From JBLUOA01 sp048060095 (lineage in GTDB: Bacteria; Pseudomonadota; Alphaproteobacteria; Rhodobacterales; Rhodobacteraceae): a DNA stretch of 64,000 bases. The notes under the pieces were generated by a model that was given only the letters and a program-made list of their open reading frames with translations, did not search any database and was not told the origin of the DNA. Shown here piece after piece: positions 42,723 to 51,312 of the stretch; position 1 is the first letter of the stretch; each line of letters begins with the position of its first letter. The stretch spans positions 62,001 to 126,000 of the forward strand of contig NZ_JBLUOA010000001.1 of NCBI RefSeq assembly GCF_048060095.1, in the 5' to 3' direction. Made by a program: the position numbers and the translations under genes.

Positions 42723-43398
42723 CACGAAGCCACTGACCCCGCGCTGACATCACAGCCGCCACCGCGCTGTTTTGGACATGCGTTTGTGGTGGTGTGTGCT
42801 GTGAAAATTATGACGTTTTGATAAAACTTACGTTCTACCATTTTCCCCCCGAAAATTGGTTTGGGCAGGATTGTAGACAATCGACAAAAACGCAAGCCCC
42901 CTATTTGACCCGCCGAATTTCACCCCATTATCGGAGTGGAGATGATTGGGAGAGTCAACGTAAATGTCTAGAATTTCGTGATAAATACTGACGCCCTGCC
43001 CACGTCATGTGATCGCGGCGCGCATCGCGTTGGGGGATTTGGTGACGCGTGTGGATATCGGTCGCCGACGTGTCGCTGGTTGAAATCGGCATTGCGGGAA
43101 TCGCTCTGCGGCTGGAATTTTGGTGTGTTGCGTTCCAACACGACTACCCTTGCAGGGACAAATCCGCACCCACCGACCGAGCGCCAGCCGCGCTCAATCG
43201 TCGCCACGCTCGCTGCCAAAATCATCCCATCCCGACCACGCCCAGAAAACCCAACGCGGTGCGCTCTGGCCGAAGCCGAAAGTCAACGGGGATAACGTCA
43301 GCCCAATTCCCCCAATCTTTTTCTTTGTTCTTGGCACACTTGCCCTTAATCTCCGGCACAGCGGGGCGTTTTCCCCGTAGCCTTCAGGGAGTATTATT
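42723..43398. other. 676-bp gene-free stretch
   Basis: No convincing coding frame is seen on either strand; the short frames present lack ribosome sites and family-like composition. The stretch holds the promoter region of the gntR-dpp unit (with ATTGTAGACAAT at 42870-42881), a short hairpin GTGTTG-CGTTC-CAACAC near 43125-43141, and the leader of the DUF2853 gene with AGGGAG before its ATG. A small RNA gene is possible but not recognisable. Confidence 0.5.
42870..42881. promoter_or_regulatory. ATTGTAGACAAT operator candidate
   Basis: A near-perfect 12-bp palindrome (ATTGT-AG-ACAAT) about 150 bp upstream of the gntR start. It matches the general TTGTnnACAA pattern of FCD-type GntR operators, and the regulator encoded next to it is of that subgroup. 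Confidence 0.4.
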
Positions 43399-43740
43399 AT
43401 GGGTAAAAGAGACGATCTTATCGCGCAGTACGCCGACGATCTGAGAAGCAAGTGTGGCATGACGCCCGATATGGACCTTTTGACAAAGGTGACGATCGGC
43501 TGCGGCCCGGCGATCTATAACGCCGACGCTTCGACCGTGGCTGCCACGCAGTCGGATGAACTTGAGACTGTCAAAAACAATTTCCTCATCAAAAAGCTGG
43601 GCCTCAGCGACGGCCCGCAGTTGATGGATGCGATCAACGCCGTGCTCGACACTTATGGCCGCAGTGAGCGGAACAAGTATCGCGCGGTCGTCTATTACAT
43701 GCTGACCAAGCATTTCGGGAAAGAGTCTGTTTACAGCTGA
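43399..43740 (+). CDS. DUF2853 family protein
   Basis: A 113-residue cytosolic protein starting MGKRDDLIAQYADDLRSKCG and containing TPDMDLLTKVTIGCGPAIYN and VKNNFLIKKLGL, which I recognise as DUF2853. The fold is reported as all-helical in the family; the biochemical role is unknown. AGGGAG precedes the ATG, and a perfect terminator hairpin follows, so it is monocistronic. The long upstream leader suggests its own promoter and possibly regulation. Confidence 0.9.
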   Translation: MGKRDDLIAQYADDLRSKCGMTPDMDLLTKVTIGCGPAIYNADASTVAATQSDELETVKNNFLIKKLGLSDGPQLMDAINAVLDTYGRSERNKYRAVVYYMLTKHFGKESVYS

Positions 43741-43762
43741 CCCGTCCCACAATCCCAACACC

Positions 43763-43788
43763 AAACGCCCGCCATTGTGCGGGCGTTT
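43763..43788 (+). terminator. Rho-independent terminator after DUF2853 gene
   Basis: A perfect 10-bp stem AAACGCCCGC / GCGGGCGTTT with a 6-nt loop, ending in TTTCTAG, 22 nt after the stop codon. The A-rich left arm could also let it act on the opposite strand. Confidence 0.85.
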
Positions 43789-43952
43789 CTAGTTAACAGG
43801 GCAATAACGATAGTGCGCTGTTTTTAATATACTTTTCCGTATGCTTTGATTGCACCGCGCCGCACTTTCCCCTAGCTTACAGAGAACGGCCAGGATGGCC
43901 CGGACCTTAAAATACTGAACACGTGTGGTGCTAAGGGAGCACGTGGGGTGGT

Positions 43953-43980
43953 GGAGGGTCTCGGGGGGTCGGGACCCTCC
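43953..43980 (-). other. Stem-loop downstream of DUF1761 gene with nearby CACGTG pair
   Basis: GGAGGGTC pairs with GACCCTCC across a 12-nt G-rich loop, 7 nt past the DUF1761 stop on the minus strand. There is no U tract. Beyond it are two CACGTG hexamers (43920-43925 and 43940-43945) exactly 20 bp apart, with a small GTGCT/AGCAC hairpin between. Its role is unclear; it may be 3' end protection. Confidence 0.5.
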
Positions 43981-43987
43981 TGCATTT

Positions 43988-44371
43988 TCAGAACAGCGCC
44001 AGAACCAGACCGATGATCGCGCATCCGATCGTGGCATAGCCGCCATCGATCAGTGTCAGCGCCCTTGGCCGACCGGAAAAGCCGTAATTGGTCGCGATCC
44101 AAGGTGTGACGATAAACAGGCCCAGGCCGAAACCCGACACCAGCCCCTTCATCGCGCCGTCAATCCCAGCAAGGGCGAACACGTGCCGCATCATCCCGGC
44201 GACAACGACGGTCGCGACGAAACTGACGATGAACGGCGTCGGGTCTTTGCGGTTTATTTCTTCTTCCGTAATACCAGCGGCGGCCATCCAAGGCTTTGCC
44301 AGAACCATGTACCAAACGGCGCCAAACGCGTAAGAAGCGATGGCTGCAACGATGACTGCGAGAAATCCCAT
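43988..44371 (-). CDS. DUF1761 membrane protein
   Basis: A 127-residue inner-membrane protein with four predicted helices: residues about 2-24, 45-66, 74-93 and 108-126. FGAVWYMVLAKPWMAAAGI after helix 1 is the DUF1761 signature. Function is unknown in the family. A near-ideal GGGAGGACGAC ribosome site precedes the ATG. It appears to be a single-gene unit next to the EVE operon, with 54 nt between its start and the EVE stop. Confidence 0.86.
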   Translation of the reverse strand: MGFLAVIVAAIASYAFGAVWYMVLAKPWMAAAGITEEEINRKDPTPFIVSFVATVVVAGMMRHVFALAGIDGAMKGLVSGFGLGLFIVTPWIATNYGFSGRPRALTLIDGGYATIGCAIIGLVLALF

Positions 44372-44425
44372 GTCGTCCTCCCATTGGTTTATGGGAGGAA
44401 GTATGCCGAAATGTTGGGTGTTCGC

Positions 44426-44845
44426 CTAGGGCTTTATACCACCCATTGTGCAGATCAGCGCCCATTCGTCATCCGACACCGGCTGCACAGACAAGCGGGA
44501 GTTATTGACGAGCACCATATCCGCAAGCTTCGGCTCCGCCTTGCACATCTCAAGCGTGACGGGTTTTTTCAGCGGCTTAACCGCCTTGATGTCCACGCAT
44601 TCCCAGCGCGGATCGTCGGTCGTGCTGTCCGGGTGAATTTCGGCAGAAACCTCGACCACGCCCACGATCGATTTCTCTTTCAGCGAGTGATAGAAAAAAC
44701 CCTTATCGCCCAGCTTCATCTCTCGCATATTGTTGCGCGCCTGATAGTTGCGCACGCCGTCCCATTCTTCGCCAGCATCGCCCTTGGCGACCTGATCGTC
44801 CCAGCCCCAAGTGCCGGGTTCGGATTTGAAAAGCCAGTAGGCCAT
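44426..44845 (-). CDS. EVE domain-containing protein
   Basis: A 139-residue EVE/PUA-like protein. The start MAYWLFKSEPGTWGWDD is the family hallmark, with WDGVRNYQARNNMREMKLGD following; it fixes the start at 44845 instead of the longer frame to 44926. EVE domains bind modified bases in nucleic acids. Its ATG overlaps the YciI stop (TAATG). It is last in the tsaD-gpsA-yciI-EVE unit. Confidence 0.93.
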   Translation of the reverse strand: MAYWLFKSEPGTWGWDDQVAKGDAGEEWDGVRNYQARNNMREMKLGDKGFFYHSLKEKSIVGVVEVSAEIHPDSTTDDPRWECVDIKAVKPLKKPVTLEMCKAEPKLADMVLVNNSRLSVQPVSDDEWALICTMGGIKP

Positions 44846-45117
44846 TAGCCAATCACCCTTTTCCATTCCTGCACCACCACATTGGCAAACAGACCGGCTT
44901 TTGCATAGGGGTCGTTCTCCGCCCATCGTTCGGCGGCGGCCAAATCATCAACATTCAGAATGATAAGTGATCCGCACATCGTACCGTTTTCATCAAGAAA
45001 CGGCCCGGCCTGTTCGACCACGCCGGTGTCCTTGATGTAGGCCAGATGGCTTTCCCGCGTGTCCATCCGAACCTGAAGGGAGTCGGGCTTGTCCTTGGTG
45101 ATCAGTGCGACGCGCAT
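44845..45117 (-). CDS. YciI family protein
   Basis: A 90-residue ferredoxin-like alpha/beta protein of the YciI family: MRVALITKDKPDSLQVR, an RESHLAYI segment with the conserved His, and a C-terminal NDPYAKAGLFANVVVQEW. The Asp in DPYAKAGL and the His are the putative active-site pair. Function is unknown. It starts 2 nt after the gpsA stop and overlaps the EVE gene. Confidence 0.92.
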   Translation of the reverse strand: MRVALITKDKPDSLQVRMDTRESHLAYIKDTGVVEQAGPFLDENGTMCGSLIILNVDDLAAAERWAENDPYAKAGLFANVVVQEWKRVIG

Positions 45118-45119
45118 GG

Positions 45120-46082
45120 CTATTCCTTTCTAAGCGGACGGGAGAGGAGCGTTTCAACCGCCCCGGAAACGGTTAATTCCCCGTCGATCAACGCGGTGAC
45201 AGTATTGGCAATTGGTAGGTCGATATTCAGCTTTTTCGCCAAGTTAGAGACTGCTTTTGCGGTCGCGGCCCCTTCAACGGTGACTGCTGGGTCGAAACTT
45301 TCGCCGCGGCCCAGCGAAAGGCCAAACCGATAGTTGCGCGACTGTTCTGATGTGCAAGTCAGCGTCAGATCACCAAACCCCGACAACCCGGCGAGCGTTT
45401 CGGGCAGCGCCCCACGATCCTGCGCAAGTCGCTGCATTTCGGCATAACCCCGCGTCATCACCGCCGCCCGCGCGCTTTCACCAAGTTTCGCGCCAATTGC
45501 CACACCGCAGGCAATCGCGACGACGTTCTTGAGAGCACCGCCAAGCTCTGCCCCGGCGGTATCGGTTGTGCGGTAAATCCGCAAGTTTAGGGTCGATAAT
45601 TGCTCCTGCAGGGTCGCGCCGACCGTGGTGTCGGCACAGGCCAGCGTCAGGGCTGTCGGCAGCCCGCGGGCAATATCGCTGGCGAAGCTTGGCCCGGTCA
45701 GGATGGCGGGGGTCGCGCCGGGAATGAGCGATTCAATCAGCGCTGTCGCGCCGGTCAGGGTCGCAAGATCGACGCCCTTACAGCAGGCCACCAGCGATTT
45801 TTCGGCCAGCAGGTCGTGGTGATCCGCCAGAAATCCGTGCAATTGCTGCATTGGCACGCAAAGCAGGACGGTTTCGTTTGCTGCGGCTTGCGCAAGATCG
45901 GATGTCACGGTGATCCCAGCGGGCAGATCGACATCGGGTAGCCTCGGGTTCTGGCGGGATCGCTCAATCGCCTCAGCCGCGTCCCTGTTTCGTGCCCAAA
46001 GCGTTACGTCCGCGCCGCCTCTCGCCATCGAAATGGCAAGCCCGGTGCCAAACGCGCCTGCGCCGAGGATCGAAATGCTCAT
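45120..46082 (-). CDS. gpsA: NAD(P)H-dependent glycerol-3-phosphate dehydrogenase
   Basis: A 320-residue cytosolic enzyme making sn-glycerol 3-phosphate from dihydroxyacetone phosphate for phospholipid synthesis. The Rossmann motif is ILGAGAFGTGLA near the N-terminus; ACCKGVDL and GALKNVVAIACGVA carry the conserved lysines, and SRNYRFGLSLGRG follows. Its ATG overlaps the tsaD stop by 4 nt (ATGA). Length and motif order are normal. Confidence 0.96.
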   Translation of the reverse strand: MSISILGAGAFGTGLAISMARGGADVTLWARNRDAAEAIERSRQNPRLPDVDLPAGITVTSDLAQAAANETVLLCVPMQQLHGFLADHHDLLAEKSLVACCKGVDLATLTGATALIESLIPGATPAILTGPSFASDIARGLPTALTLACADTTVGATLQEQLSTLNLRIYRTTDTAGAELGGALKNVVAIACGVAIGAKLGESARAAVMTRGYAEMQRLAQDRGALPETLAGLSGFGDLTLTCTSEQSRNYRFGLSLGRGESFDPAVTVEGAATAKAVSNLAKKLNIDLPIANTVTALIDGELTVSGAVETLLSRPLRKE

Positions 46083-47176
46083 GCCTTAGCCCCTTTCTTG
46101 CCCGATCCAAGCATTGACGGTTGCTGCCTGTCCAGCGGCCATCGGGGGCGGGCGGACAGCGTCATGTCATCGCGCGCGCCATCGCGAAACCGTTCGATGC
46201 CTGCATAGGCGATCATCGCGGCGTTGTCGGTGCAGAGATCAAGCGGTGGGGCGGTAAAACGCACACCGACTTCCTTCGAAAGTGTCTCTAATTCGCCCCG
46301 AATCATGCCATTCGCGGCTACTCCGCCCGCCACTGCGAAGGCCGGTTCAGCCGGATTATCGGCCAAATAAACCTCCAACGCTCGGCGCGATTTTTCCGTC
46401 AGAACCTCCGCCACCGCCGCTTGGAACGACGCGCAAAGATCATCGCGGTCGGTCGACCCAAGCCCGCCACGTTCCGCGATCTGCGCATCGCGGGCGCGCA
46501 GCAGGGCGGTCTTCAGGCCTGAGAACGACATATCGCAGCCGGGTCGATCCAGCAGCGGGCGGGGCAGTGGGAACCGTTTTGGATCACCGGCCTTTGCGTG
46601 GCGTTCGACGACCGGCCCGCCGGGCTGACCCAGGCCAAGCAGTTTCGCGGTTTTGTCGAATGCTTCGCCCGGGGCGTCGTCGATGGTTCCGCCAAGGCGC
46701 GTGAACGAATCCGAGCCGCGCACGATCAGGAACTGGCAGTGCCCACCGGAAACCAGAAGCATCAGATAGGGGTAGGTCAACCCATCGGTCAGGCGCGGCG
46801 TCAGCGCATGGCCCGCGAGGTGGTTCACCCCGACCAGCGGCAGGCCCGCGCCTGCGGCCAACCCTTTCGCGCACATGACGCCAGAAATCACGCCGCCGAT
46901 CAATCCGGGGCCAGCCGTCACCGCAATCGTGTCCATTTCGGCCAGTGTTAGAGCCGATTGCATCAATGCCTGTTCCACACACAGGTCGAGCCGCTCGGCA
47001 TGGGCGCGGGCAGCAATCTCTGGCACCACACCGCCGAAATCGGAGTGGAGAGAGGTTTGCCCCATCACCACAGACGCCAGTATTTCAGGCCCCGACACGC
47101 CGTCATCGCGCACGACGGCGGCGGCAGTGTCATCGCAGCTGCTTTCTAGCCCGAGGATCGTCAGTGGTTGTGTCAT
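46079..47176 (-). CDS. tsaD: tRNA N6-adenosine threonylcarbamoyltransferase TsaD
   Basis: A 365-residue ASKHA-fold enzyme (Gcp/YgjD) that transfers threonylcarbamoyl to A37 of tRNA, working with TsaE encoded at 12173-12646. LGLESSCDDTAAAVV opens the protein; the metal-binding HxxxH is in VNHLAGHAL. The ATG at 47176 is chosen over the longer frame to 47266 because family proteins begin at this point. It is the first gene of the unit and is divergent from hemD with 81 nt between. Confidence 0.96.
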   Translation of the reverse strand: MTQPLTILGLESSCDDTAAAVVRDDGVSGPEILASVVMGQTSLHSDFGGVVPEIAARAHAERLDLCVEQALMQSALTLAEMDTIAVTAGPGLIGGVISGVMCAKGLAAGAGLPLVGVNHLAGHALTPRLTDGLTYPYLMLLVSGGHCQFLIVRGSDSFTRLGGTIDDAPGEAFDKTAKLLGLGQPGGPVVERHAKAGDPKRFPLPRPLLDRPGCDMSFSGLKTALLRARDAQIAERGGLGSTDRDDLCASFQAAVAEVLTEKSRRALEVYLADNPAEPAFAVAGGVAANGMIRGELETLSKEVGVRFTAPPLDLCTDNAAMIAYAGIERFRDGARDDMTLSARPRWPLDRQQPSMLGSGKKGAKA

Positions 47177-47257
47177 GGACGCGCCAGTTGCGAAGAGGGT
47201 CAACGGCAGGTAACACCAGCAGCAGGTCCAGACAATCCCAAGGAGCGGTCTGCCGCA

Positions 47258-47992
47258 ATGACCCACACCCTTTTGATCACGCGGCCAGAGCGTCAGGCAG
47301 CCCGGTTCGCGGCGCTCTGCGAGGATCGGTTCGGGGATCGGATCGACATCGTCACATCGCCGCTGATACGGATTGAAGCGCTAAGTGATCCCGGTTCGAT
47401 GGCCGGATATGGCGGTGTCATCTTCACCTCTGAAAACGCGATTGCGGCGGTGGGTCCGGCTGCGGCGGGCAACGCCATGCGGGCCTATTGCGTAGGCGAC
47501 CGCACGGCAGAGGTCGCACGCGCCGCTGGCTACGACGCAATCGCTGCGGAGGGCGACGCGGACCATCTGTTCGACCTGATTCTGCGACAGCACGTAACAC
47601 CGCCACTGCTTCATCTGCGCGGCGAACACGCGCGGGGCGCGCTTGCCGAACGGCTGACCCAAGCCGGGGTCAAAACGGACGAGGCGATCGTCTACCGCCA
47701 GATCGCCCAGCCGCTGACCGAGGCCGCACGGGCGGTCTTGCGTGGGGACAAGCCTGTGATTCTTCCCCTTTTTTCGCCGCGCACCGCATCGCTATTCAGG
47801 GAAGGGGCCGCGGGATGCACGGCACCTTTGCGCATTGTCGTGTTCAGCCCGGCGGTCGCGGATGCGCTGGGCGGAGAGTTTGGGGATGATATCGCGGTGT
47901 GCCAAAGCCCTGATGTGAACGAGATGCTGGACATGCTGGCGCGACTCATAGACGCTTGGTGGGCTGTTGAGGACCGCGGGGGAGCGGGCTAG
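47258..47992 (+). CDS. hemD: Uroporphyrinogen-III synthase
   Basis: A 244-residue two-domain HemD-type protein that cyclises hydroxymethylbilane to uroporphyrinogen III. LLITRPERQAARFAALCED at the N-terminus, VIFTSENAIAAVG and the C-terminal VVFSPAVADALGG match the poorly conserved family. The ATG at 47258 follows AAGGAG; the frame is open upstream to 47168. It heads the operon hemD-mitofilin-hemY, a characteristic alphaproteobacterial order that supports the call. Confidence 0.9.
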   Translation: MTHTLLITRPERQAARFAALCEDRFGDRIDIVTSPLIRIEALSDPGSMAGYGGVIFTSENAIAAVGPAAAGNAMRAYCVGDRTAEVARAAGYDAIAAEGDADHLFDLILRQHVTPPLLHLRGEHARGALAERLTQAGVKTDEAIVYRQIAQPLTEAARAVLRGDKPVILPLFSPRTASLFREGAAGCTAPLRIVVFSPAVADALGGEFGDDIAVCQSPDVNEMLDMLARLIDAWWAVEDRGGAG

Positions 47993-48049
47993 TCTGACGA
48001 CAAGACCGCGCCGACCGACAGGCGCATTGAAGAAGGAAGGGCGAGTTCT

Positions 48050-49264
48050 GTGGCCAGTTCGAAGAAATCCGACGCCAAGAAAAAGACAGACACCAAACCG
48101 ACGGAAGTAGAAAAAGAAACTTCGGTCGAGACGCCGGATGACGCAAAAGCTGAGCCGGAAAAGGTGGAGGAGACCGAAGCCACCGCCGAGCCGACAGAAG
48201 AGGTCGCCGAGGACTCGAACCCGGTCGACGCGGACACTCAGACCACCGCTGATGCGCCGCCGCCGGTCGTGGTTGAGCGGAAGGGCGGGTTCTTTCCGCT
48301 ACTGCTCGGCGGTGTTGTCGCGGCTGGTGCAGGGTTTGGCGTGTCGCAATATCTGTCGGATGAATGGCCGTTCGGGGCAGGGCAGGGCGACGAAACCGCC
48401 ACACTTCAAGCCGCTGTCGATGAACAGGCCGAACAGATCGACGCGCTGACCTTGGCGGTTGAAGCCGCGTCAGACTCAAGCTCCGTCGATGCCGGATTCG
48501 CCGATGTGCAGCAGACGTTGGAAACGCTCCGCTCTGAAACGACAGAGAAGGTCGAAACACTCAGCACCCGATTGCAGGGGTTTGAGGAGCGTTTGAACGA
48601 AGTCGAAAAGCGGCCGATCAGCGAAGGTGCCGCCGGAAGCGCGGCCCTTGCCGCCTATGAGCGGGAGTTGGAAGCGATGCGCGCCGCGTTGGAAGAACAA
48701 CGCGCCCAGATCGAAGGAATATCTGAAAGCGCGACCGCACAGATTGCGAGCGCCGAAGGCACAGCCAACGCCGCCACCGCCCGCGCCGCGATGAGCCGTG
48801 TGCATTCCGCGCTGACGACCGGCGGATCATTTGCCGATGCGCTTGAAGATGTTCGCGCCTCGGTCAATGTGGACATCCCAGAGGTTCTGGCGGCCAATGC
48901 CGATAGCGGCGTGCCGACCCTCGCCGATCTACAGCGATCCTTCCCCGACGCTGCCCGCGCCGCGATTGAGGCGGAGGCAGAGGCCGGAGTCCTTGATGGC
49001 TCCACCTCGCGGATCGGGGCGTTTTTGCAATCGCAGCTTGGTGCGAGATCCTTGTCGCCGCGCGAAGGGGCGGATGCTGATGCCGTGCTGTCGCGGGCCG
49101 AAGCGGCCCTGCGCGACGGGCAACTGGAAACGGCTTTGGCCGAAGTCGAAACGCTGCAAGAGGTCAGCCGCGCCGAAATGGCCGATTGGATCGACGCCGC
49201 AAAAACACGGGACGCGGCCCTTATCGCCGCGGCAGAGCTGACTGACACGCTCAGCAGCAACTAA
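48050..49264 (+). CDS. Mitofilin/MICOS-like inner-membrane coiled-coil protein
   Basis: A 404-residue protein with GTG start after GAAGGAAGG. Layout: a highly charged Lys/Glu/Thr-rich N-terminus (about 1-80), one membrane helix GGFFPLLLGGVVAAGAGFGVS (about 80-100), a long coiled coil (about 120-250) and a C-terminal helical mitofilin-like domain. It is the alphaproteobacterial relative of mitochondrial Mic60, implicated in shaping intracytoplasmic membranes in Rhodobacter. The position between hemD and hemY is conserved. Confidence 0.85.
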   Translation: MASSKKSDAKKKTDTKPTEVEKETSVETPDDAKAEPEKVEETEATAEPTEEVAEDSNPVDADTQTTADAPPPVVVERKGGFFPLLLGGVVAAGAGFGVSQYLSDEWPFGAGQGDETATLQAAVDEQAEQIDALTLAVEAASDSSSVDAGFADVQQTLETLRSETTEKVETLSTRLQGFEERLNEVEKRPISEGAAGSAALAAYERELEAMRAALEEQRAQIEGISESATAQIASAEGTANAATARAAMSRVHSALTTGGSFADALEDVRASVNVDIPEVLAANADSGVPTLADLQRSFPDAARAAIEAEAEAGVLDGSTSRIGAFLQSQLGARSLSPREGADADAVLSRAEAALRDGQLETALAEVETLQEVSRAEMADWIDAAKTRDAALIAAAELTDTLSSN

Positions 49265-49273
49265 GGAAATTTC

Positions 49274-50812
49274 ATGCTTTGGTCTTTGATTAAAATCCTG
49301 ATCTTTGTGGCGGTTGTCGCCGCGCTTGCCCTTGGGGCCGGAATGCTGATGGAAAGCGGCGCGGGCGTGCGAGTGTCGATTGCCAACACGGAATTCACGC
49401 TAGGCCCGCTACAGGCGGCCATAGCGGCTGTGATCCTGCTGCTGGCGGTTTGGCTGCTTATCAAGATTGCAGGCTTGCTGGTCGCGGTCCTGCGGTTCCT
49501 CAACGGAGATGAAACCGCATTGTCGCGCTATTTCGACCGTAACCGCGAACGCAAAGGGTATGAGGCACTGGCCGACGGAATGCTCGCGCTGGCCTCGGGC
49601 GAGGGGCGGCAGGCGATGTCGAAGGCCGCCAAAGCCGAACGCTATCTGCGCCGGCCGGAACTGACCAATCTGCTAAGCGCCCAGGCCGCCGAAATGACCG
49701 GCGACCGGAACAAGGCGCGTGAGGTTTACAAGCGCCTGTTGACCGAGGACCGCACCCGTTTCGTCGGCGTGCGCGGTTTGATGAAACAAAAGCTGTCCGA
49801 AGGGGATACGGATACCGCGCTGAAACTGGCGGAAAAGGCGTTTGCCCTAAAGCCGAAGCACGAGGAAACGCAGGATACGCTGCTGAAACTGCAAGCCAGC
49901 CACGAAGACTGGGCCGGGGCGCGCAAAACGCTCGGCGCGAAGTTGCGCCACGGCAGTTTGCCGCGCGATGTTCATAAGCGCCGTGATGCGGTTCTGGCGC
50001 TGTCCGAGGCGCGCGATGTGTTGGCAGAAGGCAAAACCATCGAAGCGCGTGAGGCGGCGATTGAGGCGAACCGCCTGTCGCCCGATCTGGTGCCAGCCGC
50101 GACGCTGGCCGCGCAATCCTACATTGATCAGGGAAAACCGCGTTACGCGATCCGGGTCATCAAGAAGACATGGGGCGTCACCCCGCACCCGGACCTTGCC
50201 GCCGCTTTCGCCGCGATAGAACCTGATGAAACGCCCGAGGCGCGGATCAAACGGTTTGGGCCGCTGCTGAAGATTCAGCCGGATCATCCCGAAACGAAAC
50301 TGCTGACCGCCGAACTGAACATCGCGGCAGAGGATTTCCCCGCCGCCCGCAAGGCGCTGGGCAACCTCTACGAAACCGACCCCACCGCGCGGTCGTTGAC
50401 CATTATGGCGGCGATCGAACGGGGCGAAGGCGCCGATGATGCCGTGGTGCGTGGCTGGCTGACCCGTGCCCTGACAGCCTCGCGCGGGCCGCAATGGGTC
50501 TGCGACAATTGCCACCGCGTCCACGGATCATGGGCGCCGGTCTGCGACAATTGCAGCAGCTTTGACACGCTGTCCTGGAAAGAGGCGCAGTCCGATGAGG
50601 TCGCCATGCCCGGCGGAACCGAGATGCTGCCCCTGATTGTCGGCAAACCCGATGCCCCGCCGCCATTGCCCGAGGCCACAGCCGAGGTAGTGGAGGAAGA
50701 TGCGCCGGAACCGGAGGAAGAGTTTGAGCCCGTCGTGCCCGACGCCGAAATCGTTGTGCTGGATGAGGAGGCCGACACGTCCTCCGCCAAACGCCCTGTC
50801 GCGCCGGATTGA
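49274..50812 (+). CDS. hemY: HemY-like TPR membrane protein with C-terminal zinc ribbon
   Basis: A 512-residue protein (heme biosynthesis-associated HemY of proteobacteria, unrelated to Bacillus protoporphyrinogen oxidase). Two N-terminal helices (about 5-25 and 37-62) are followed by helical TPR-like repeats (about 80-390), then a four-Cys ribbon CDNCHRVHGSWAPVCDNC and an acidic tail rich in Glu and Pro. AAGGAAATTTC precedes the ATG. The function is thought to be in organising heme biosynthesis at the membrane; direct activity is unknown. Confidence 0.88.
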   Translation: MLWSLIKILIFVAVVAALALGAGMLMESGAGVRVSIANTEFTLGPLQAAIAAVILLLAVWLLIKIAGLLVAVLRFLNGDETALSRYFDRNRERKGYEALADGMLALASGEGRQAMSKAAKAERYLRRPELTNLLSAQAAEMTGDRNKAREVYKRLLTEDRTRFVGVRGLMKQKLSEGDTDTALKLAEKAFALKPKHEETQDTLLKLQASHEDWAGARKTLGAKLRHGSLPRDVHKRRDAVLALSEARDVLAEGKTIEAREAAIEANRLSPDLVPAATLAAQSYIDQGKPRYAIRVIKKTWGVTPHPDLAAAFAAIEPDETPEARIKRFGPLLKIQPDHPETKLLTAELNIAAEDFPAARKALGNLYETDPTARSLTIMAAIERGEGADDAVVRGWLTRALTASRGPQWVCDNCHRVHGSWAPVCDNCSSFDTLSWKEAQSDEVAMPGGTEMLPLIVGKPDAPPPLPEATAEVVEEDAPEPEEEFEPVVPDAEIVVLDEEADTSSAKRPVAPD

Positions 50813-50880
50813 CGGGGTCGAAAACGCGAAAATTTGGGCTTACGCTCATTAAAAAAGATTGCTAAAGAGCCGCCCACAAC

Positions 50881-50956
50881 GCCGCTGTAGCTCAGATGGT
50901 AGAGCACGTCATTCGTAATGATGGGGTCGGGGGTTCGAGTCCCTTCAGCGGCACCA
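50881..50956 (+). tRNA. tRNA-Thr (anticodon CGT)
   Basis: A 76-nt cloverleaf with acceptor GCCGCTG / CAGCGGC, D-arm GCTC-AGATGGT-AGAGC, anticodon stem around loop TTCGTAA (anticodon CGT), T-arm with TTCGAGT, and encoded CCA at 50954-50956. No terminator hairpin was found directly after it. Confidence 0.97.
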
Positions 50957-51050
50957 CTTCCTACATTTCCATCAAGCGACGGTTGATCAGGGCAAGCGTG
51001 CGGTCGGCCAGCCGTTTTCTGAATAACACCGAACGCGCCGGACCAGTCCC

Positions 51051-51251
51051 TTACGGCTGAACCGGAGTCACCCTGTGCAGCACACGGTATTGGCGGGGTG
51101 TGTTTCCATAATGCTCTCGGAACAGCTTGTAGAAGTGGCTTGGGTTTTCGATTCCGCAGTCGGCGGCGATGTCGGCGACGGGCGTGTCGGAGGAGCCGAA
51201 GTGCATCGCGGCGTATTCCATTCGGATGCGGTTCACATAGGCCGAGGGTCC
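51051..51251 (-). pseudogene. Remnant of an AraC-family regulator (C-terminal HTH only)
   Basis: On the minus strand GPSAYVNRIRMEYAAMHF followed by VADIAADCGIENPSHFYKLFREHYG and TPRQYR is the linker helix plus second helix-turn-helix of an AraC-type DNA-binding domain. The first helix-turn-helix and the entire ligand domain are missing; the sequence further upstream does not continue in a family-like frame, and the next gene begins at 51313. It looks like a truncated relic next to tRNA-Thr. A short active protein starting at the GTG at 51236 (61 residues) is less likely. Confidence 0.6.
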
Positions 51252-51312
51252 CGGTTGGCGTCGGTCACGAACACTAGTGCTTTGAGATCGAACAATACCA
51301 AGCCGCTGGCGG

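Noticed and set aside
43049..43444. 131-codon frame overlapping the gene-free stretch and the DUF2853 start
   Set aside because: No ribosome site, no family resemblance, and it runs into a clearly real gene in another frame.
50940..51312. Prophage or island attachment site at tRNA-Thr
   Set aside because: No second copy of the tRNA 3' end and no integrase were seen in the window.
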